8,201 nucleotides of DNA from positions 1 through 8,201 of the forward strand of contig JAHISW010000016.1 in NCBI GenBank assembly GCA_018817995.1, in the 5' to 3' direction. Below, in pieces: positions 6,216-8,201 of this stretch. The position numbers and the translations under genes were made by a program. Under the pieces are notes generated by a model that saw only the letters and a program-made list of their open reading frames with translations, searched no databases and was not told the DNA's origin. Numbering within the stretch: position 1 is the first letter of the stretch; each line of letters begins with the position of its first letter. This DNA comes from Patescibacteria group bacterium (GTDB taxonomy: Bacteria > Patescibacteriota > Minisyncoccia > JAHISW01 > Tagabacteraceae).

Positions 6216-6287
6216 TGCCCTCGGAGGGATTCGAACCCCCAAAAACAGTTCCGAAGACTGTTGTGATATCCGTTTCACCACGAGGGC
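6216..6287 (-). tRNA. tRNA-Arg(TCG)
   Basis: Cloverleaf: acceptor GCCCTCG/CGAGGGC, D-stem GTGA/TCAC, anticodon stem ACAGT/ACTGT with loop CTTCGGA (anticodon TCG, reading CGA), a 4-nt variable loop, and T-arm GGGGG-TTCGAAT-CCCTC with one G-U pair. Discriminator A, no encoded CCA. It is the first element of the minus-strand transcript leading into cca. Confidence 0.94.
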
Positions 6288-6308
6288 TACACATATAATC
6301 TAACACGA

Positions 6309-6336
6309 TTGAAAAAAATACGAAAGATGATATAAT
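6309..6336 (+). promoter_or_regulatory. Promoter of the EF-Tu-domain-2-like gene and tRNA-His
   Basis: TTGAAA (6309-6314) and a perfect TATAAT (6331-6336) with a 16-nt spacer. Predicted start near 6343, giving a leader of about 40 nt. This is the best sigma-70-type promoter in the window. The minus-strand tRNA-Arg promoter must share the same short divergent region. Confidence 0.65.
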
Positions 6337-6380
6337 CTAACAGAAAGGTCAAGATATTATAATTATAATTAATGTTTTTT

Positions 6381-6629
6381 ATGGAACAATTAATAGGAAA
6401 AGTCACGCATTATTTCGACAAGGCGATGGTTATTGTCATAAAACTGGAAAAACCAATTTCTGTCGGCAGTACTATAAAAATAAAACGAGGAGAAGAAGAA
6501 TTTGAACAGAAAGTGGAGTCAATGCAGATAGACCACAAAAATGTTGAAAAAGCCAAGAAGGAGGATGAAATAGCAATCAAAGTAGACCAACCGACGAAAG
6601 AAGGCGCGGAAGTGTATAAAATTGAGTAA
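6381..6629 (+). CDS. Translation elongation factor-like protein (EF-Tu domain 2-like, single domain)
   Basis: 82 residues from ATG 6381 (85 if the earlier in-frame ATG at 6372 is used). The start LIGKVTHYFDKAMVIVIKL, the middle VGSTIKIK and the stretch VESMQIDHKNVEKAKKEDEIAIKV match the beta-barrel of translation factor domain 2, where the loop SMQ...VE.A..GD is characteristic. There is no GTPase domain, so it cannot be an elongation factor itself. Small stand-alone proteins of this kind occur in archaea and CPR bacteria; their role is not established. The second ATG is preferred because relatives begin a few residues before LIGKV; neither start has a Shine-Dalgarno. tRNA-His follows 23 nt after the stop on the same strand. 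Confidence 0.8.
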   Translation: MEQLIGKVTHYFDKAMVIVIKLEKPISVGSTIKIKRGEEEFEQKVESMQIDHKNVEKAKKEDEIAIKVDQPTKEGAEVYKIE

Positions 6630-6630
6630 T

Positions 6631-6648
6631 CCCCCACCACGACGGGGG
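6631..6648 (+). other. Short GC hairpin between EF-like gene and tRNA-His
   Basis: CCCCC (6631-6635) pairs with GGGGG (6644-6648) around an 8-nt loop. Only two T follow, so it is not a convincing terminator; it may be an attenuating or processing structure just before the tRNA. Confidence 0.35.
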
Positions 6649-6652
6649 TTAT

Positions 6653-6724
6653 GGTGACCTTAGTTTAGTGGTAAAACTCCACTCTGTGGAAGTGGTATCG
6701 GGAGTTCGATTCTCCTAGGTCACC
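6653..6724 (+). tRNA. tRNA-His(GTG)
   Basis: Cloverleaf: acceptor GTGACCT/AGGTCAC plus an encoded G-1 (6653) opposite C73 (6724), the hallmark of histidine tRNA. D-stem GTTT/AAAC, anticodon stem CCACT/AGTGG with loop CTGTGGA (anticodon GTG), a 4-nt variable loop and T-arm GGGAG-TTCGATT-CTCCT (one G-U pair). CCA is not encoded (C73 is followed by CAAA). It converges on the toxin gene, and no terminator is visible between them. Confidence 0.95.
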
Positions 6725-6749
6725 CAAAGCAATCGACAAAAACTAATAA

Positions 6750-7106
6750 TCAATTAAGTGCTTCCGCACCGACTGCGAAATTGTAAAGATTGTTTTGACT
6801 CATCCTGAGCCATTTCCCATTGTTCGCCAAAAATACCAGCAAGCACATAACCGCAATTCTCTTATTGCCATTTTGAAATGGATGATTTTTAATCATCAGA
6901 TAAAAAAGAATGCTGGCTTTACCAACCAAACCTCGGTACATATCCTTTCTACCAAATCTAATAAAAGGTGTTTCTAGACAACTTTCAAGAATATTTGGAA
7001 AACGGGTCCCAAAATCTGGAATTGGTTCGTTCCAACTCATCAATTTTTTTGCCAACACAAAAGCAGTAAACTCCACCTCAGCTATGGTTATATTTTTAGC
7101 TCTCAT
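6750..7106 (-). CDS. Doc/Fic family toxin of a toxin-antitoxin pair
   Basis: 118 residues, the size of Doc (death-on-curing). The core motif is HPFQNGNKR (75-83), matching HxFx(D/N)(G/A)NKR. The Lys at 82, where classical Fic AMP-transferases have Gly, is the Doc signature; P1 Doc phosphorylates EF-Tu, whereas Fic enzymes add AMP. The position usually held by the catalytic Asp is Asn79, so activity may be altered or low, although Asn occurs in some family members. The N-terminal helices (around 6-23) and the FPNILESCLETP stretch (36-47), which may form the flap region, fit the fold. It starts inside the antitoxin stop (ATGA overlap), typical of coupled toxin-antitoxin genes. Its target here is unknown. 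Confidence 0.85.
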   Translation of the reverse strand: MRAKNITIAEVEFTAFVLAKKLMSWNEPIPDFGTRFPNILESCLETPFIRFGRKDMYRGLVGKASILFYLMIKNHPFQNGNKRIAVMCLLVFLANNGKWLRMSQNNLYNFAVGAEALN

Positions 7107-7357
7107 TCTTTGCCAAGTTTCTTAAAGGTTTGACCGTATTCTTTTATTGCTTTTTTAACTGCGTCTTCAATTCTTTCTTTTTTGACTAAACCCACAATCT
7201 GACCCAGTGCTTCCATTAAATCATCGTGTGCAATAACATAATTCCGACCAACTTTCTCGGCTTTGATTTTCCCCTTTTTGATTTTTCTGAACACTTCAAT
7301 ACGACTTAGACGCAATATCTTGGCAACTTCGATTGTTGAATACATTTTTTTATCCAT
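7103..7357 (-). CDS. HTH antitoxin partner of the Doc/Fic toxin
   Basis: 84 residues from ATG 7357. Residues 6-48 form an excisionase/MerR-type HTH (YSTIEVAKILRLSRIEVFRKIKKGKIKA, then VGRNYVIAHDDL), the DNA-binding half. The charged helical tail ERIEDAVKKAIKEYGQTFKKLGKE (61-84) is probably the toxin-binding part. I recall HTH antitoxins with such KEYG..LGKE tails next to Doc-type genes in CPR genomes; this is from memory, not a search. The frame is open further upstream, but earlier ATGs (7363, 7375) lie inside the palindromic operator; ATG 7345 is a possible shorter start. No Shine-Dalgarno is visible. Expected to repress its own operon through the adjacent dyad. Confidence 0.8.
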   Translation of the reverse strand: MDKKMYSTIEVAKILRLSRIEVFRKIKKGKIKAEKVGRNYVIAHDDLMEALGQIVGLVKKERIEDAVKKAIKEYGQTFKKLGKE

Positions 7358-7358
7358 A

Positions 7359-7388
7359 TTCATATAGTAACACATGTTACTATATGAA
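7359..7388. promoter_or_regulatory. Operator-like 13-bp inverted repeat of the toxin-antitoxin operon
   Basis: TTCATATAGTAAC (7359-7371) is mirrored exactly by GTTACTATATGAA (7376-7388) around ACAT. It ends one base before the antitoxin start codon and would overlap a weak minus-strand promoter (TACTAT as -10). The position and perfect symmetry fit an autorepression site for the HTH antitoxin. Confidence 0.7.
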
Positions 7389-7462
7389 CAAGGTCCCAAA
7401 ATATCCTTATTTTATAATCACTAAATAAGTTCCAACATAATCCCGCAGGCCACCCCGCGAAA

Positions 7463-7491
7463 ATAAAAAACCCCGCCATTTTAGGCAAGGT
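7463..7491 (-). terminator. Terminator of the thioredoxin-like gene
   Basis: On the minus strand ACCTTGCC (7491-7484) pairs with GGCGGGGT (7477-7470), including two G-U pairs, around a 6-nt loop, followed by a TTTTTT tract and further T. It lies about 25 nt after the gene's stop codon. Confidence 0.8.
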
Positions 7492-7514
7492 CTTTTGTTT
7501 CATTATTGTTCCTT

Positions 7515-8045
7515 TTATGAATCTTTCAACATCTCTTGCAAAAAAGATACGAAAATTTCATTATCCCATTCAGTACTGCCAACTTGCTTAAACCTTATTT
7601 TTCCATTTGATATAAAAAATGTTGCCGGTATTCCTATGGTTTCGAAAATTTTGGGTGGTGGCTCAGAAGTTGTATAAATGGGCAAAGTTAGTCCCTTCTC
7701 TTTAATAAACTCACGAACTTTCTTGGGATCTTCTTTGGAAACGCACACAAAAATAATATCTTTCCCTTTCATTTTTTCCTGCAATCTTTGGATGCTTGGC
7801 ATTTCTTTAACGCAAGGTGGACACCATGTAGCCCACACATTAAGAAAGACCTTCCCATTTTGGATATCACTTAAGTGTAGCTGTCCACCATCTAAGCTTT
7901 TAAAAACCCAATCTTGGTCTATTTTTATTTCGACTAAACAATCTTTTAATTTTCCGAAATCTTGCGTTGATTGAAATATCGCAATCGCCAACAACAACAC
8001 ACCACTTCCGAGTCCGATAAAAAAATATCGATTTAAAAATCTCAT
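7515..8045 (-). CDS. TlpA/ResA-like membrane-anchored thioredoxin-fold protein
   Basis: 176 residues. The N-terminus (RFLNRYFFIGLGSGVLLLAIAIF) is a membrane anchor (7-24) after a basic start, which places the rest outside the membrane. The thioredoxin fold contains FLNVWATWCPPCVKEMPS (67-84) with active-site cysteines C75 and C78, and the cis-proline loop GIPATFF (138-144). The redox-active WCPPC with KEMP is typical of TlpA/ResA/AhpC-type thiol-disulfide reductases. An extra cysteine (C36) lies near the anchor. A very good Shine-Dalgarno (AAGGAGGAG just before ATG 8045) supports the start. It has its own promoter region and terminator, so it is probably monocistronic. Its partner is unknown; disulfide-bearing surface proteins such as the pilin-like protein are possible but unproven. 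Confidence 0.92.
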   Translation of the reverse strand: MRFLNRYFFIGLGSGVLLLAIAIFQSTQDFGKLKDCLVEIKIDQDWVFKSLDGGQLHLSDIQNGKVFLNVWATWCPPCVKEMPSIQRLQEKMKGKDIIFVCVSKEDPKKVREFIKEKGLTLPIYTTSEPPPKIFETIGIPATFFISNGKIRFKQVGSTEWDNEIFVSFLQEMLKDS

Positions 8046-8086
8046 TTCTCCTCCTTATTTGTTTTTCAAAGAATTGAATTTCCTGA

Positions 8087-8115
8087 TTTATAGCATTTTC
8101 TTTCTCAAAACGCAA
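8087..8115 (-). promoter_or_regulatory. Putative extended -10 promoter of the thioredoxin-like gene
   Basis: On the minus strand TTGCGT (8115-8110), a 17-nt spacer ending TGC, then TATAAA (8092-8087). The TG extension supports the weak -35. Predicted start near 8080, about 35 nt before the ATG. Confidence 0.5.
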
Positions 8116-8122
8116 TCCGTGC

Positions 8123-8166
8123 TAGGTACCTATCCTGTGCTATAGCATTAAATAGGTACCTATTTA
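8123..8166. promoter_or_regulatory. Three evenly spaced palindromes upstream of the thioredoxin-like gene
   Basis: TAGGTACCTA (8123-8132), TGCTATAGCA (8138-8147) and an 18-bp palindrome TAAATAGGTACCTATTTA (8149-8166) have dyad centres at 8127.5, 8142.5 and 8157.5, exactly 15 bp apart. The outer two share TAGGTACCTA. They lie just upstream of the predicted promoter and probably form a multi-site regulator binding region. Confidence 0.6.
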
Positions 8167-8185
8167 CATACAAAGACGAAATTAC

Positions 8186-8201
8186 AAAAAAAAAGCCCTG
8201 C
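8186..8201 (-). terminator. 3' half of a terminator of a minus-strand gene beyond the right edge
   Basis: On the minus strand GCAGGGC is followed by nine T. This looks like the descending stem arm and U-tract of an intrinsic terminator whose other arm is outside the window. Confidence 0.45.

Noticed and set aside
6204..6281. Start of the CCA enzyme at 6281
   Set aside because: The extension is a translation of the tRNA-Arg gene; conserved protein sequence begins at 6203.
6653..7400. Integration of the toxin-antitoxin pair at the tRNA-His 3' end
   Set aside because: No second copy of the tRNA 3' end (TTCGATTCTCCTAGGTCAC) or integrase was found in the window.
7438..7462. GC-rich patch between the thioredoxin-like terminator and the toxin-antitoxin leader
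   Set aside because: It stands out in an AT-rich gap, but I found no convincing hairpin, gene or repeat in it.
1..8201. Use of the UGA-glycine genetic code (code 25)
   Set aside because: TGA ends the pilin-like protein and the antitoxin exactly at 4-nt overlaps with the next start, so it acts as a stop here.

Overview
The window looks like a piece of a small, AT-rich genome from a Patescibacteria/CPR-type bacterium (Parcubacteria-like). This is inferred from several signs together: tightly packed short genes, weak or missing Shine-Dalgarno sites at several starts, tRNAs without an encoded CCA tail, a stand-alone EF-Tu-domain-2-like small protein, and membrane proteins with a short helical N-terminal module and a pilin-like outer domain. 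TGA is used as a normal stop at two genes, so the UGA-glycine code of some CPR lineages does not apply. No phylogenetic marker was compared, so the lineage is an inference.

Left edge (1-845): a minus-strand gene running off the window encodes a helix-turn-helix domain joined to a membrane segment. Its coding sequence carries three copies of a 13-bp palindrome, and a perfect 19-bp inverted repeat abuts its start codon. Next come a terminator-like hairpin, a minus-strand tRNA-Pro(GGG) and overlapping divergent promoters. 846-2802: a two-gene plus-strand operon of carbamate kinase and a carbamoyltransferase whose fold motifs resemble aspartate carbamoyltransferase but whose amino-acid-binding motif does not. 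A perfect palindromic terminator separates it from the convergent block.

2868-6287: a minus-strand translation block, read from right to left as tRNA-Arg(TCG), CCA-adding enzyme, tRNA-Pro(CGG), a membrane-anchored pilin-like protein of unknown function, and tryptophanyl-tRNA synthetase. Some neighbours are only 4-12 nt apart or overlap by 4 nt. The CCA enzyme fits the lack of encoded CCA on all four tRNAs here. 6309-6724: a plus-strand unit with a good promoter, the EF-Tu-domain-2-like protein and tRNA-His carrying its extra G-1.

6750-7388: a minus-strand toxin-antitoxin pair, a small HTH antitoxin followed by a Doc/Fic toxin with a 4-nt overlap, preceded by a 13-bp inverted-repeat operator. 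7463-8201: a single TlpA/ResA-like thioredoxin gene on the minus strand with its own terminator. Upstream of it lies a striking row of three palindromes whose centres are exactly 15 bp apart. The extreme right edge looks like the 3' half of a terminator of another minus-strand gene outside the window.
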